Source: Locusta migratoria
Taxonomy: Eukaryota > Arthropoda > Insecta > Orthoptera > Acrididae
Reading direction: 5' to 3'
Length of the DNA: 64,000 nucleotides
Assembly: GCA_026315105.1 (NCBI GenBank)
Contig: CM048750.1
Location: 170,838,549 to 170,902,548, forward strand
Below, one piece after another: positions 34,470-45,538 of this stretch. The stretch's first letter is position 1. Every line of letters begins with the position of its first letter. Under the pieces are notes generated by a model. It saw only the letters and a program-made list of their open reading frames with translations. It searched no databases and was not told where the DNA came from. A program made the position numbers and the translations under genes.

Positions 34470-35766
34470 AATAGCCTTAATAGTTGTAATATTTTGGGCA
34501 TAAAAGTTAAAATCCCGAATGCTGTTGGTTGGAGGATTTGCAGGAGAGAAAAGAGATTGCTACTATTTGGAGAAGAAACTCTGCTATGTACAACGGTCTG
34601 CATGCAAGTATATCGGTAGTTGGAACTGGTCAGTTGGATGACCTTGAAAAGTAGTTGAAACTAGGTAGTTGAAAGCGATGCAAGGTAGCTTTCTTACCTA
34701 TATGATAAAAAAAAATCTCTCCGATTGGTCTGATTCCGCGGTTAGTACAGCATGGCTTTATATGTGGATTTAAATGCTTCCTCACCTACAATATTGCTCG
34801 AATGCTTAATTCTAGGAACCTTATGTCGTCTTAATGGATGAGTTTAGACGTGTATATTAGTCTTAAAAGATGAAGTATTGTGTATACCGTGTTTTAAAAG
34901 ATATCGCAGTCTATGCAGCTAAACTTGATGTTCACCTCATTCCCGCCTTTTATCTATCTCAGATAATGTTTCAAGGTTTTCTGTCTGCTTGAGCTATTTT
35001 TCAATGTGTTTGCAAGTGAATCGGATATAAACAATATCAGTAGAGGGATTCTATTTTCAAAGTTCCACTAATAATTATTTGCAGTCTATCAGATTCTATA
35101 TAGGACTGTCTTATTTTAACTAATTAGATGTCCCCTGGCTATGATTAAAAATGTGTAATTGGATTTGTTTCTATCTTTTTCCAGTGCTGTGGATGGATCT
35201 GGAGGAGGCACTACGGTTGAGGCGGTGGCTGGATCTTCTTAAGCGATAATAATTTTTGTTATGAAAGAAAAAATTAATAATAAAATTAAAATAAATAAAA
35301 AATAATAAGTTTTCACTCTTACAGAAAAAAAACTCATCGTCAACTGAGCTCTGTGTACGTTATTAATAATGAGATGTAAACAATTGTTTATCCAAGAACA
35401 TCGATCTCGTTTGACACTGAATTTTTTTTCTCTATGATGAATAATTTTTCTCAAAAGAGTATTTCATAAAATAAAATCCTGATCATAGCAATACTTATAG
35501 AAAATAATATATGTACATCATGCGGAAACATCTGTATTGCACGCGCTCTTCTATAAGGGGAGACGCAATTACACACTTATTGGACATAGCTTCAGTGTTA
35601 GGCGTACGTTATGGCTCTTAATTGAAGCTTTGGAATTGTTGTGATATTTAAAAAAATTGTGGGGGTATGGAGAGTTTCAATTAGCTCAAACTGTATGTTT
35701 GTTTTAGAGTGATTAAACATTATATTCTCTTATTATTGCGGGGCTGGAAGATTTGTTTTTATGTGG

Positions 35767-35804
<38 letters not shown>

Positions 35805-36640
35805 TTTGAGGCTCCGACTCACCTGTTGAATGGGGTGGGTGTCGGCAGATCCTGCTTGGGTAGCGTTTTCCAGGAGGAATTAGTTGTCGTTTCTGTCGTG
35901 TGTGTTATCCACAGAACTATTAGGAGAATACCGCGTTTGTTTGAATGGGTAACGCGATCGTCTCTTAAGCATGCCAACATCTCGCACCACACCGCCTGGC
36001 CCGGCATGTGTTTTGGAGTGCTTCAGGGACGCGGTATAGCTGTCAGCGTCTTGGTATGGATGGGGGTTTGGTTAGGTGATTTAAGCCTGGGTATTTACCT
36101 TCTTTTGGAGGCGTGTTTAATCGTTTGTTTAGTCTCTAAAGGGCTGCTCTTGGCATTCGATAAAAAATTTTCGGGTGTTGTATTAGTAGATATATAAATA
36201 TAGGAAAAGAGGCCGTTGTTGATTTGAATCGGTCCTTGTTAGCTGCTCTATGCGTGTCAATCATTTTTACGATGTAATTGGGTGTGCTACAGATGTTCAT
36301 CGAGAGTATAGATTTGTTTTACACGGTGGATTACGGTGACTGTTTGTGCTCGAATGCTTTAGGTATGTAGTCCATTGAATGACAGAAATACTGTCTGGTG
36401 GAGTATGCAATGCAAAAGAGGTGCATGATCAATCGGTTAGATGTTCGGAAAGGATCTACCAACAACGTAGAGTTAGCGAGTTGAAATATGTGCTACAGTT
36501 GCATTGCGATTGAGTTCTAAAGAAATCGCTTTAGGATTATGCTCTTAAAACTTTGCGCTGTGTACGTTACGAAGTATTGTCTGTTTCATCGCGTGTTAGT
36601 GGTGTTTAATTTAACTAGTTGTATGCGATGGTAAATTATT
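34470..36640. other. Island interior, no intact gene
   Basis: AT-rich to G/T-rich DNA with a (GT)n run at 35771-35801. Stretches around 36430-36600 read like decayed protein-coding DNA in one frame with scattered stops, but too short to assign. The open frame at 35709-36197 is built on the GT run and shows no domain. Confidence 0.4.
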
Positions 36641-36686
36641 TCCGATCTTTTAACTTATAAATACGTAGTAAATTCAACTAGTTCGT

Positions 36687-37229
36687 CATGGAGACACTGC
36701 AACGTTACATGACGGCAAACTGGATCGAAAGTCGTCAAGGAGACTCTGGGGAACATCTCGATGAAATCGTTTGGGTGAAGATCCTTTACCACATCATGCA
36801 GATTAAGAATGGCTGGATGGATGCTGTACATTTTTAGCAACGGATAAACCGTTTTTCAGAGTTTAGGAATGCTGGAATAACTACAGAAATTCCACAAGAG
36901 TGGGAAGAGCATATAGTGTTCACGAAAGATGACATGGGTTGAGCGTCGTATTAGATTTGCGAAGGGTACTAAAAACGAATGGTATTTTTACACGCCGGCC
37001 GCGGGTGCCGAGGTGACTGAGGCGCTCCAGTCACGGTCAGCACGGCCACTACGGTCGGGGGTTCGAATCCCCCCTTGGGCATGGATATTTGTGCCGTTTT
37101 AGTTCGTGAGTAGTTCATAAGTAGTTTGTAAGTTTAGGGACTGATGACCCCGTAGTTAAGTCCCATAAGCTTTACAAACATTTGAACATTTATTTTTACA
37201 CTGTACTGGTTAACATGCGTGAGAATTGA
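36687..37229 (+). pseudogene. Decayed coding region of the island, interrupted by a SINE
   Basis: From the ATG at 36687 one frame reads METLQRYMTANWIESRQGD onward with a stop after about 50 codons. It continues in the same frame as RFSEFRNAGITTEIPQEWEE and HIVFTKDDMG. After a one-base frameshift near 36939 it reads VERRIRFAKGTKNEWYFYT, and that reading continues across the SINE (36994-37190) into VLVNMREN. The phrase spans the insertion exactly when the 11-bp duplication is removed, which argues that real coding sequence was disrupted. I do not recognise the family. It lies on the same strand as the 556-codon gene, 2.4 kb downstream. Confidence 0.6.
36994..37190 (+). repeat. tRNA-Leu-like SINE, family A copy 7
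   Basis: A full-length copy with an 11-bp duplication tatttttacac at 36983-36993 and 37191-37201, interrupting the decayed coding region. Confidence 0.93.
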
Positions 37230-37489
37230 TAGAGAGGGTTTGAAAAATCAGATGAGAAAAGCTTATACATGTAATTATTACATGGGGAGTCTATATGTCA
37301 TCGACTTTATTTTTCTCCAGTAGCGGAAACTGTATCATATGGCGATAGAGAGCGCGGAAGGGTTGTAACGAATGTGTGATTACATGCGATTAACATTTTT
37401 CCCCGAATAATTACTTTCGAAGAGTAGGACAAAAGGTTTTGTATATGGGTGTGGATATCATGGAATTCGGTTGGGTTATAGCAGAGAGC

Positions 37490-37540
37490 TTGGAGAAAAA
37501 TATTTGTTTTTACGGTAAATAGCCAGGGAGAATGGTCACT
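37490..37540 (+). pseudogene. Short paralogue of the 556-codon gene
   Basis: About 40 bp here match 33584-33627 at roughly 85% ('gtaaatagccagggagaatg' against 'gtaaacagccagggagattg'). In protein terms this is IFVFTVNSQGEWS against IFAFTVNSQGDWS. Flanking bases match only weakly. Confidence 0.65.
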
Positions 37541-38224
37541 AATGGTAAACATGTCGCGATGTACTCAGATGAGAGTCGCGAAAAATAGTGTTAATATTAG
37601 ATCGTGTAGTTACTTTGGGGAAAAATGTGCATTGTCAGCTGGTGTGTGAAAGAATTATACAGATTAATCAAGTACACGAATTCTCGGAAAGCGCATCTAT
37701 ACCTCGATCTAAGAAGGAAACGCAACAGGGCAAGATCGCTAGAGTGTTAAATTTTGGAACTTTCGGCATGGCTCAGCTCCATTAAATAAATGCAATGCGA
37801 GCTATCCTTGTCAGAGTGGTGTGTCTGCGTAGAAGGATTTGATCATTTGGAGATGTAACTTAGGTGTTTTTGTTTAAACACTTAGCATATGTTTCTTTTA
37901 TGTAGCCTGCGGAGAGAGCGCTCTGCATTCTGGACGATTGTTAACGGTGCTTGCAGATGTATATTTAGAGACTTTGTGCTAGATGTCATTGCCGTTATTT
38001 GGAATTTTTGTATAAACAATATACCGTCTTCTGCTGCTGCTGCTGCTGTTATGTTGTCGAAAGAGTGGTTGGCATATAAGTTACATTCCATTTGATGGTT
38101 GTTGCTTGCATCGTCTAAACGAAGAGATACATTTATAGATCTAAGGTTGCGGTCGAGTTCCGAAACGGACCATTTCTTTTCTTTTCGTTAGTTGGCTCTG
38201 GTTAGAATTGTTTTTGCAACCTAG

Positions 38225-38465
38225 ATGCAGTGCGTAATAAATAAATGTGGTCGCGTGTGTGTGTATTGGAATATGACGTATGCAATCCAGGTGAACGAGT
38301 CTGAACCTGTTATTGTGAAGGGGTGGGGGAAGGGGCTGGTCATGTGCTGTGCTCTCATTGGCCGGTGGTGGTCACGTGGTAGGGTGGGGATGGGGGGTGA
38401 CGTAGATAGTCACGTGATGCCTTGGGGTGAGCTCAGTTCCATGCCAGATGTGGAGGAGTGTACAT
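38225..38465 (+). promoter_or_regulatory. GC-rich, promoter-like segment (hypothesis)
   Basis: Amid AT-rich DNA this stretch holds two CACGTG-type or CACGTGA E-boxes (38375, 38411), an inverted CCAAT box (ATTGG, 38358), a TGACG element (38398) and an arthropod initiator-like TCAGT at about 38434. No transcript downstream can be named. Confidence 0.3.
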
Positions 38466-38511
38466 GTGCAATTTCAATAACAATAAACAATTACAATAAA
38501 TAAATAAACAA

Positions 38512-38645
38512 TTACCCTAAGTACATGTAATTACTCTAGTTACATGTAACTGCAATTATGCAATTACTCTAAGTACATGTAATTGCAATTATGCAATTAC
38601 TCTAATTACGCATAATTAATTTGATATCAAATTGATATCAATTTG
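38512..38645. repeat. AT-rich palindromic direct repeats
   Basis: Imperfect units such as 'ctaagtacatgtaattgcaa' and 'ttatgcaattactctaa' recur about three times, each holding the palindromes TACATGTA, AATTGCAATT or TGCAATTA. They end in 'gatatcaaattgatatcaat'. The array sits at the right edge of the island. Confidence 0.75.
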
Positions 38646-39265
38646 ATTATTTTGGACCCAGAATCCGCATTTGTATCCTACTCTCGGCCACCACGGCCGG
38701 CGGACACAAATTACCATAAACAAGACATATAAACAATAAAATACTTAACATGGCCTAAAGAACTTAGATTATGCACCATCAATCCTCACGATAGAAACAA
38801 AAAGATAAAAGCATGTAAAAAAAATAATAATAAAATAAAAAAAAGGAATATGTGAGGCCGGCAGCCTTATAGCTAACAGAGACACTTGAACATGTCACAC
38901 TAATAATTTTTTTATGTACAAAACGGGACGTCAAGGTAACGTACGTCGAACAGCCGACCAGATGGAACTGGCAAGTTGCTGTTATCCACCCATTAGCGGC
39001 GTGTACCTTATAGTACACAAAACACGCATACAACATGAAGATGCGTTGTGTCGAAATGAAATCGCACAACCAACACATACATATACAAAGGACACATATA
39101 ACAAAATACACTTAAAACAAGCCATTCAAAGAAAACACTACAAAAGACATACCTAATACAGCCTAAATCTACAAACACAAATGACATGGGTGGTAAGAAT
39201 ATCACTTAAATTTACCTTAGCAAACAGGAAATTACACAAAAGTCATGACACAATTAGGCGCCTGG
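38646..39265. other. No gene seen; possible LTR region
   Basis: AT-rich sequence downstream (in transcription sense) of the Gypsy integrase end. An LTR would be expected here, but no partner was recognised at the other end of the element. A 13-base remnant of a family A SINE head lies at 38687-38701. Confidence 0.35.
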
Positions 39266-39540
39266 CTACTCAGGGTAGAACCTCAGGCTCGAGACAGGGT
39301 GGAGTCCTCTGGATTTCCTAGTGCGAAGAGTTTCTAGCTGCACGACGTTCTCGTGGGCTATATGAATGACACGGTAGTGTCCGACAAAAAGGGAGAAAAA
39401 CTTCTTGGTAAGCGAATGACGCTTGCTCGAGAGTCGTCGCGAGCGTACTAGGACCTTCTGGCCCACTTCGAACACTCTTACCACGCGACTGACTGTCTTT
39501 CCGTCGTCTGCTCTCTGCGGTATCTGTAATATTTGCGGGG
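39266..39540 (-). pseudogene. Gypsy integrase C-terminal part
   Basis: The minus strand reads on from the transposon insertion with TDAESRRRKD-like and ADDGKTVSRVVRVFEVGQKV sequence, then FVGHYRVIHIAHENVVQLET, and ends SLRFYPE. This is the DNA-binding GPY-type module at the end of Gypsy integrases ('VGHYRVI'). It was severed from the integrase core by the 2.3-kb insertion at 39541-41819. Confidence 0.82.
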
Positions 39541-40769
39541 ATTGGAACACTTGCGGGGAGTGACACTTGGGGGGAACCCGGGACCCTTGGGGGCGGCTAA
39601 TGGCTTTTCCTGGGTACAGGCACACCAAGAAGTCTAGCACTGTCAACATAACACGAAACTCAGTGAAATTGCAAACCCTTTGCAAGCTGAAGAGCAATAT
39701 AGTAACTTGTTCTAACTACATATTAATTCGTTGAGTGTTCCTCCTGAAAACAACAAGGTATTTTAATAGTGATAATGTTTGGAGAGTTATTAAGACATCT
39801 CTGCTACTACAAGACGATGACTTTCCACAGTCATACCTCCTAAAAGCATATTATTCAGAACACTAAGCATAACAAGACACCTGCGCAAGCAATAAATATA
39901 TTAGGCATCCTGCACAGATACGTTGATGTAATTGACCGCTATGTAGTTAACCCCACTATCACGCAACTTGCATCTCTTTAAAAATAGCTACTATGCTTTT
40001 TAATAGGAGACGCAACCTTAAACCTTCAATTAAAAAACGTTAATAATAAGTCAATGAGTATTTTACATACTTGAAGCTTTTATCTGTAGACCCCAAAAAA
40101 TTTGGCTGTATTCGAATTATAAATACATCTAAGAAATGTATGAAATACTGAATGTGTAAGGGGATGTTGTCACACACCGAAAAATGCTAAAGATAAATTC
40201 TATTTTCTATCACCGTTAAATAGAACCATTTTTACTCCGAACGTGACATAAACCAACAAGGAGAAACAAGTTGCAGGACTTCTAGGAAAAATGAAGGGAA
40301 ATTGACAGCAAATAGTTGGTTATAAATTACATTGCCTGTTAACTGTATAAATATAAATTACGGAATACGCTGAACTCCTGTTCAGTACAGTCAAAAAGGT
40401 CTAAGGTAATAGGCAGTGGTTTAAAATCAGATATCCGTATCACTCTCCTCCTCAAGAAGTCTGTGTGAAGATTTATATTCAGAACATTCAAGAAAAAGGC
40501 TACTGTGGTGTTGAAACTACAAGAAGCAGCTCATTTACTCACGAAGGGAAAACGTTATGGTGCCCGCAAATTTGAATGACTGTATCTCTTCTAGTAACAT
40601 TCATTTTTTGATATAATGTTAAAATCCAATATACCAGTATTTTGTTTTTCTAAAGTCAGTGCCAACTTTTTTTGTTGAAATTTTTACAGGAAGTAGCCTT
40701 GACGTGATTTCATACTTCTATACATTAATACTATCAAACACGTAATTTGTGTCACAAATTGCGCTGCCG

Positions 40770-40910
40770 GTCCGGTCGGAGGTTCGAGTCCTTCCTCAGA
40801 CATGGGTATGTTTGTTTGTACTTTGCCTAAGTTATTTTAAGTAAGAGTAAGTAGTGTGTAAGTCTAGCGACCGATGACCTAAGTAGTTTGGCCGCATAAG
40901 ACTATACATA
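40770..40910 (+). repeat. tRNA-derived SINE, family D copy 2
   Basis: The copy has a B box 'ggaggttcgagtcc' and the tail 'agcgaccgatgacctaagta'. The head upstream is short or merged with the host transposon. Confidence 0.7.
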
Positions 40911-41263
40911 TACCCGTAATTTATTTATTTCATGACCACATTTAAGTACTAATAATTAAAGAAACTTAAATGTAGAAATTTGAAATAAACACTGAAAACA
41001 AATGATTGATATTTCTCATAAGATGAATGCACAGATCCGTTGAATTATGTCTTGTGAATGTACCTACAAAATCTGGCATATGAAAATTGTAGTGTGAGTC
41101 CCAAATTTGTTTTTTCTATAATAACATTGAAAAGATATTAAAAATTTTGAATTCTAAAACCAGCGAAGTTATGGACTTGAAGCCTTTTGTGTGCTAAATC
41201 TAAGATCTGACTTGCTTGTAGTGCCTTGATCAGCTGTTTATTTTTAGAGGTATTACTAGGGAC

Positions 41264-41580
41264 AGGAAAAATTCGCATTTGCGATAAATGCGAATATAGA
41301 TGCGAATTCTGACTCAAAATGCAGTAAATCCGAAATTGTCATAAATGGTATTTTGGTGTGAAACACTATTTTATCAGAAATATTGCGAGATAACTTTATT
41401 TTCTGCTCTTAAATATGTACAAAGTAAACAGTAGGTACCGGAAAAATTAGCATTTTTCAATGAATGCGAAATATAGACCCATGCTAATTTTGGGCCGGAA
41501 TGTGAGAGACGTGAATCTTGTAATATACGCTATTTTTAGCGATTTTTTTCTAAATTATCTATTTTATCAGAGATATATTC
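41264..41580 (+). repeat. Diverged direct repeat, ~170-bp spacing
   Basis: 'ggaaaaattcgcatttgcga' near 41272 and 'ggaaaaattagcatttttca' near 41441 start two related stretches. Each continues to 'atttttatcagaaatat'-like and 'attttatcagagatatattc' sequence. Confidence 0.6.
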
Positions 41581-41819
41581 AAACAGATTTATTTTTTACA
41601 TATAATTATTGAAAGTATACTTTGGTATTCGGTGTCCGCCCATGCAGACGGCTGGAGGACGTGGAGTAGGGGTGGTGTATCCCTGCTTCTGGAACACCCT
41701 GTTCACTACCTGCAGCGTCCGGATCTCCCCGCAAGTGTCTACACATTCCCTTTCCCCGCAAGTGTCTACACATTCCCTTTCCCCACAAGTGTCACTCCCC
41801 GCAAGTGTCACAAACTCAT

Positions 41820-42414
41820 ATTTGCCAGGGCATGTTCGATAACGTCACGGTGTCTCAGACGAACCGGCGGATCAAGAGGCGCAGTTTCACGCACCTTGTC
41901 CTTTGGGTGCTTGTTTTTAAGTACCAGCACCGGGGGCATAGAGGTGGAGCTGCGTGGGAGGTCGTTCAGGACGTGCTGAAAACCTTGTGGATACCGATCC
42001 CAAGCCCTATGACGACGATAGTACAGGCGGCACAGCTCCCCCAGTTCCTTCATCACCCGCTCACAAGGATTTGACGCAGGGTGATAAATATGAAAACCGG
42101 CCTCATGCGTCTCCTCCGCAGCATTTAATTCCAGAGGGGGGATCTAAACTGAGAACCGTTGTCCGCAATGACTTTCTCTACAGGCCCGACTTGTCATAAG
42201 AAGTCTTTGTAAGGCCTGAGCAACGGACCGTCCGGTCGCTCTCCTTAAAGGAGGAAGGTAAAAAAAAATTGACGTTAGCTCCACTGCCACAAAGATGTAC
42301 GAATAGCCATTCATTGTGAGTGGTAGCGGTCCGAAGAGATCGACCGCAGCTAACTTTCGAAGCCGAGAAGGGATTATGGGAAAGAGGGGAGCTTGGTGTG
42401 TAGCCGTGGGAGGT
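41820..42414 (-). pseudogene. Gypsy integrase core (frameshifted)
   Basis: The minus strand has KLAAVDLFGPLPLTMNGYSY (first catalytic aspartate region), a frameshifted stretch through about 42180-42130 where the second aspartate block lies, then ASNPCERVMKELGELCRLYY, which holds the catalytic glutamate-type helix. It continues to PPVRLRHRDVIEHALAN, where copy B of the DNA transposon interrupts it. Stops and frame changes make it inactive. Confidence 0.85.
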
Positions 42415-43416
42415 TTAGATTTTTGAAAAAAGCTTACAAGTGGCCAGCACTTTCCGGATCCTTTTTTCCATATTTAGAAAGTAACAGGTATCACAAAGTT
42501 TCTGGTAGCACTTGCGGGGTCCATAGTGCGCGTAGCTTAGGTGAGTAAACCAGATGAGTTTCTTGACCCACTCAACTGGAATGCACACAACCCAGTTAGA
42601 TTGCCCGGGGTTGCTACGTCGTAACAAGATATTTCGCCTAATTAGGTAGTAATGTAGGATCGACGGATGAGTCTGATCACGCCATTTGGCCTTCACATCT
42701 CTCAGAATCTCATCCTTAGCTTGTTCCCGCGCTCTATCCTGAAGGGAGGCGGTAATAAAGTTCTCGAAAGCAACGCCACGGAGATATAAGAGACTGAAGT
42801 TATTTTCATTCAGTTCATCATTGGTCCCTTGCGTCAAACCAACCGGAGACCGAGAAAGAGCGTCAGACACCACATTCTCGCTTCCGGGTATGCGAACCAC
42901 GATAAAACGAAATTCCTGGAGAAACAACGCCCACCTGGTCAACCTACCGTGCGTCAACTTAGCCGACATTAAAAAGTCTAATGCGCGGTGATCGGTATTT
43001 ACTCTGGTCGTCCTCCCAAACAAATACCCTCTGAACTTAAGGAAACCGAAGACGACGGCAAGAGCTTCAAGTTCAGTCACGGAGTAATTGCGCTCACACT
43101 TGTTCAGTACTCGACTTGCGAAAGCAATCGTCTTTCGCTGTACCACCCCATTTTCCTCAATTTCTTGAAACAGCTCCGCAGCTATTCCGACCTTAGAGCT
43201 GTCCGTTCCTAAACAGAAATCCTTCGATAGGTTAGGGTGGGCTAACAGGGGCGCGGCTAACAAGGGGCGTTTCACGTCCTCTAATTCCTTTTGTGCGCTC
43301 GCAGTCCACTTCCAAGTTTTATTCTTGCTCGTAAGCCCACAAAGAGTTGGTGTGGCTGTACTCTCTATTGCCAGGAATGGTTTGTAAAAATTTATAAGCC
43401 CTAAGTAGGCTCTCAC
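42415..43416 (-). pseudogene. Gypsy RNase H and integrase zinc-binding domain
   Basis: The minus-strand frame of 333 codons begins MRAYLGLINFYKPFL, the connection after the polymerase thumb, and runs into the RNase H fold: FCLGTDSSKVGIAAELFQ, YSVTELEALAVVFGFLKFR, and the HGRLTRWALFLQEFRF block. The last ~60 residues are the integrase HH-CC zinc finger (HLSYAHYGPRKCYQKL, CKLFSKI). A stop ends the frame at the second cysteine pair, and integrase resumes in another frame downstream. RT and this frame overlap by a few bases near 43413, with a frameshift between them. Confidence 0.9.
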
Positions 43417-44039
43417 CTGTTTCTTCGTCGGGTCGGGTCTGGCAGTATACCACCCCCCGATATAATGTGGCCAAGAAACTTCACTTCCCGGCGGCCGAAT
43501 TCTGATTTCATTAGGTTTACAGGCACTCCCGACTGTCCGAACACCTGAAGTAACCGCTTAAGAACATCGTTATGTTCTTCCCGCGAGTTCTCGGCTATTA
43601 GTACGTCGTCCACGTACGTGGCTACCCGTTGCCGTAAGTCATCGGGCAAGATACTGTTAAACCCGCGGATAAAGGCAGCAGAACTGACGTTGAGTCCGAA
43701 AGGCAATTTACGGAATTGGTAGAAGGTTCCGAAACGTAGGAAGGCAGTGTAAGGTCGGCAGCTCGGGTCAAGTTCAATTTGCCAGTAACTGGAGCGCAGG
43801 TCTATGGAGGAAAGCACGTGCACGCCTTGAAATTGCTGCAGCAATTCATTCAACGTCTGTGGTCGGTCCTTCTTCGGTTCTATCACCGTTTTAATTTGTC
43901 TCGAATCGAGAAAAAGCCGAATCGAGTTATCTCGTTTCGGAACGACCATCAGCAGATTGTTGTATGAACTTACAGCTTGTTCAATAACTCCTTCCGCCAG
44001 CATGCACTTTATTTCCTCCTCGACTTGCTCTTTATACAC
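43413..44039 (-). pseudogene. Gypsy reverse transcriptase
   Basis: The minus strand encodes the polymerase domain in one frame of 208 codons: VIEQAVSSYNNLLMVVPKRD, DRPQTLNELLQQFQGVHVLS, IDLRSSYWQIELDPSCRPYT, FRKLPFGLNVSSAAF, and the catalytic YVDDVLIAEN near 43620-43590. Both active-site aspartates are present. A stop precedes the frame at about 44040, after YPIP, cutting it from protease. Confidence 0.93.
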
Positions 44040-44280
44040 CTACGGAATCGGGTATGGCCGAACGAAGAACTTCCTATGTTCCCGGACTTTTAAACGGTAG
44101 ATAAATCCCTATATAGTGCCGGGAGTATCAGAGAACACACTGGACTGCTCACGGAGGATTTGGGACAGCTCAGATTTCACAGTACCTGACGCGTCGTCTA
44201 TAAGCTTAGCAATCTCATTCGATAGTGCGTTTTCATCGTCAATACCGCAGTAGAGTACAACCGTGTCCTCTCCGCAGGAA

Positions 44281-44598
44281 CTAAAAGAACCGGCAGAAGT
44301 CATACAAAAACTGACAGTAGCGGTCGACAGAGTCCACCTTAGCAGCACACTCATCGAATTTCAAGGTGATGATGGTGTTCCCCTTGCATAATTGCACTAC
44401 CCCTTCACTAAAATCGAACAGGGCGTTATGTGTGAGTAGGAATTCTACGCCTAGGAGGACATCTACTGTCAATGAGGGCACGATAATAAAATTCACGGAG
44501 AATTCGTGACCCTGACACTCAAATACAACTTCCGCTTGCCTTTTGACATCAACACTGCGCCCGACTAATACGCCATTTACCTTTGTCCTCTGCAAAGG
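44281..44598 (-). pseudogene. Gypsy protease, C-terminal half
   Basis: The minus-strand frame reads TKVNGVLVGRSVDVKRQAEV and then FIIVPSLTVDVLLGVEFLLT, HNALFDFSEGVVQL. The flap and 'DVLLGVEFLL' helix of retroviral-type aspartic proteases are visible. The catalytic D-T/S-G motif should lie just upstream, where the element is interrupted at 44599-44646 and about 44660-45165. It was not found. Confidence 0.8.
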
Positions 44599-44646
44599 GG
44601 GACTGATGACCTAGCTGTTTAGTCCCCTCAAAACCGATAACAACAA
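44599..44646 (-). mobile_element. 48-bp retroelement tail with 11-bp target duplication
   Basis: A tiny insertion (GGGACTGATGACC at its start, 'aacaacaa' at its end) lies between two copies of CTCTGCAAAGG at 44588-44598 and 44647-44657. It is only the 3' end of an element, as left by severe 5' truncation during retrotransposition. It disrupts the protease gene. Confidence 0.8.
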
Positions 44647-44659
44647 CTCTGCAAAGGAA

Positions 44660-45165
44660 GTACAGGCCATGTCCCCACTGTCTGACAACGGCCAAATGTG
44701 GGATCGCTCATGGCCGAAACGCCGATGCCGGTGTCAGCACGCATTCCAGAACTACGTCACAGACAAATATATACAGACGGGAAACCTCCGTAAGGGCTCG
44801 GTCACACGCTCAGGGGTGTGGGTAGGGAGGACCATAGCAGTTCCGTAAGATGTCCAATGATGGCGCTGAGATCTGAAGCAGCCCTTTAAACCTGGCCAGA
44901 GCAGGCGGCAGGTAGCGGCTGCCCCCACCACCACCTCCCCTCAAACGCCAACACACTGGACACAGCCGTGGCCTCGTGGCAGCCTTTGGCAGGCGGCACG
45001 AGCTCTCTCCTCAGTCTCCCCTCCACGCTACCCTCAGAAGCGCCTCTAGTGTGGTCTACCGCTACTAAGCTGGGGATCCGCCTGACACCTGCTAGCATAT
45101 TACGGAACTACGAGGGGAGCGTAGGACAGTGGTTTAGGGGTGGCTGCTTCTTTGTATATGTTACT
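44660..45165. other. Unassigned insertion inside the Gypsy element
   Basis: GC-rich DNA interrupts the linker from Gag to protease. No coding domain, terminal repeat or duplication could be defined, so its class is unknown. Confidence 0.4.
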
Positions 45166-45538
45166 CTGTGACTACGTCCTTAACGCTTACTATGATAAGC
45201 GGTTGCATCGCCGGCACTACTGCAGTAGGCTCTTCCACTAGAAGTGTGTCCCTCATGTCATCTGCCCATGCTAGTTTCGGACGAACATGCTCTTTTCCTA
45301 GGAAGTTGACCGAGTGTCGATCAACGTCCGTGGATTGTCATTGGCTCTTGCTAGGACCGGGATCCTTCGGTCTATTATGGCGTGGATCAGCGGACCTGAT
45401 TTCCACGTCTTCTGTTGGCAGGTCGCGTGATTTTCGCGGGCCTTTATCGGGTCGGTAGCTATTATTTCCGTTCTCGAACTTTCGCCTAGGTCACCGGTGC
45501 TTGTTTTCGCCCGACCGTCAACCAAATCGACTCTCTCG
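45166..45538 (-). pseudogene. Gypsy Gag-protease linker fragment
   Basis: Two overlapping frames on the minus strand hold Gag C-terminal-like sequence (DERVDLVDGRAKTSTGDLGE, KSRDLPTEDVEIRS, SADPRHNR). They are followed by GKEHVRPKLAWADDMRDTLL, near the start of protease. Frames change several times. A MITE joins it at about 45540 on the upstream side. Confidence 0.65.

Larger units (their letters stand above)
39541..41819 (-). mobile_element. Non-autonomous DNA transposon, copy B (2.28 kb)
   Basis: The same family as 17306-18672, in opposite orientation. On the minus strand it starts GAGTTTGTGACACTTGCGGGG and ends GTTCCAATCCCC, and an 8-bp duplication GCAAATAT lies on both sides inside the integrase gene. 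The ends form an imperfect inverted repeat of about 35 bp with inward GACACTTGCGGGG repeats. It carries about 0.85 kb absent from copy A (near 40770-41620), including a family D SINE tail and a diverged tandem pair at 41264-41580. Confidence 0.86.

Noticed and set aside
35709..36197. A 162-codon open frame with a hydrophobic C-terminal half
   Set aside because: Its first part is built on a GT microsatellite, no domain is visible, and it lacks any support beyond being open.
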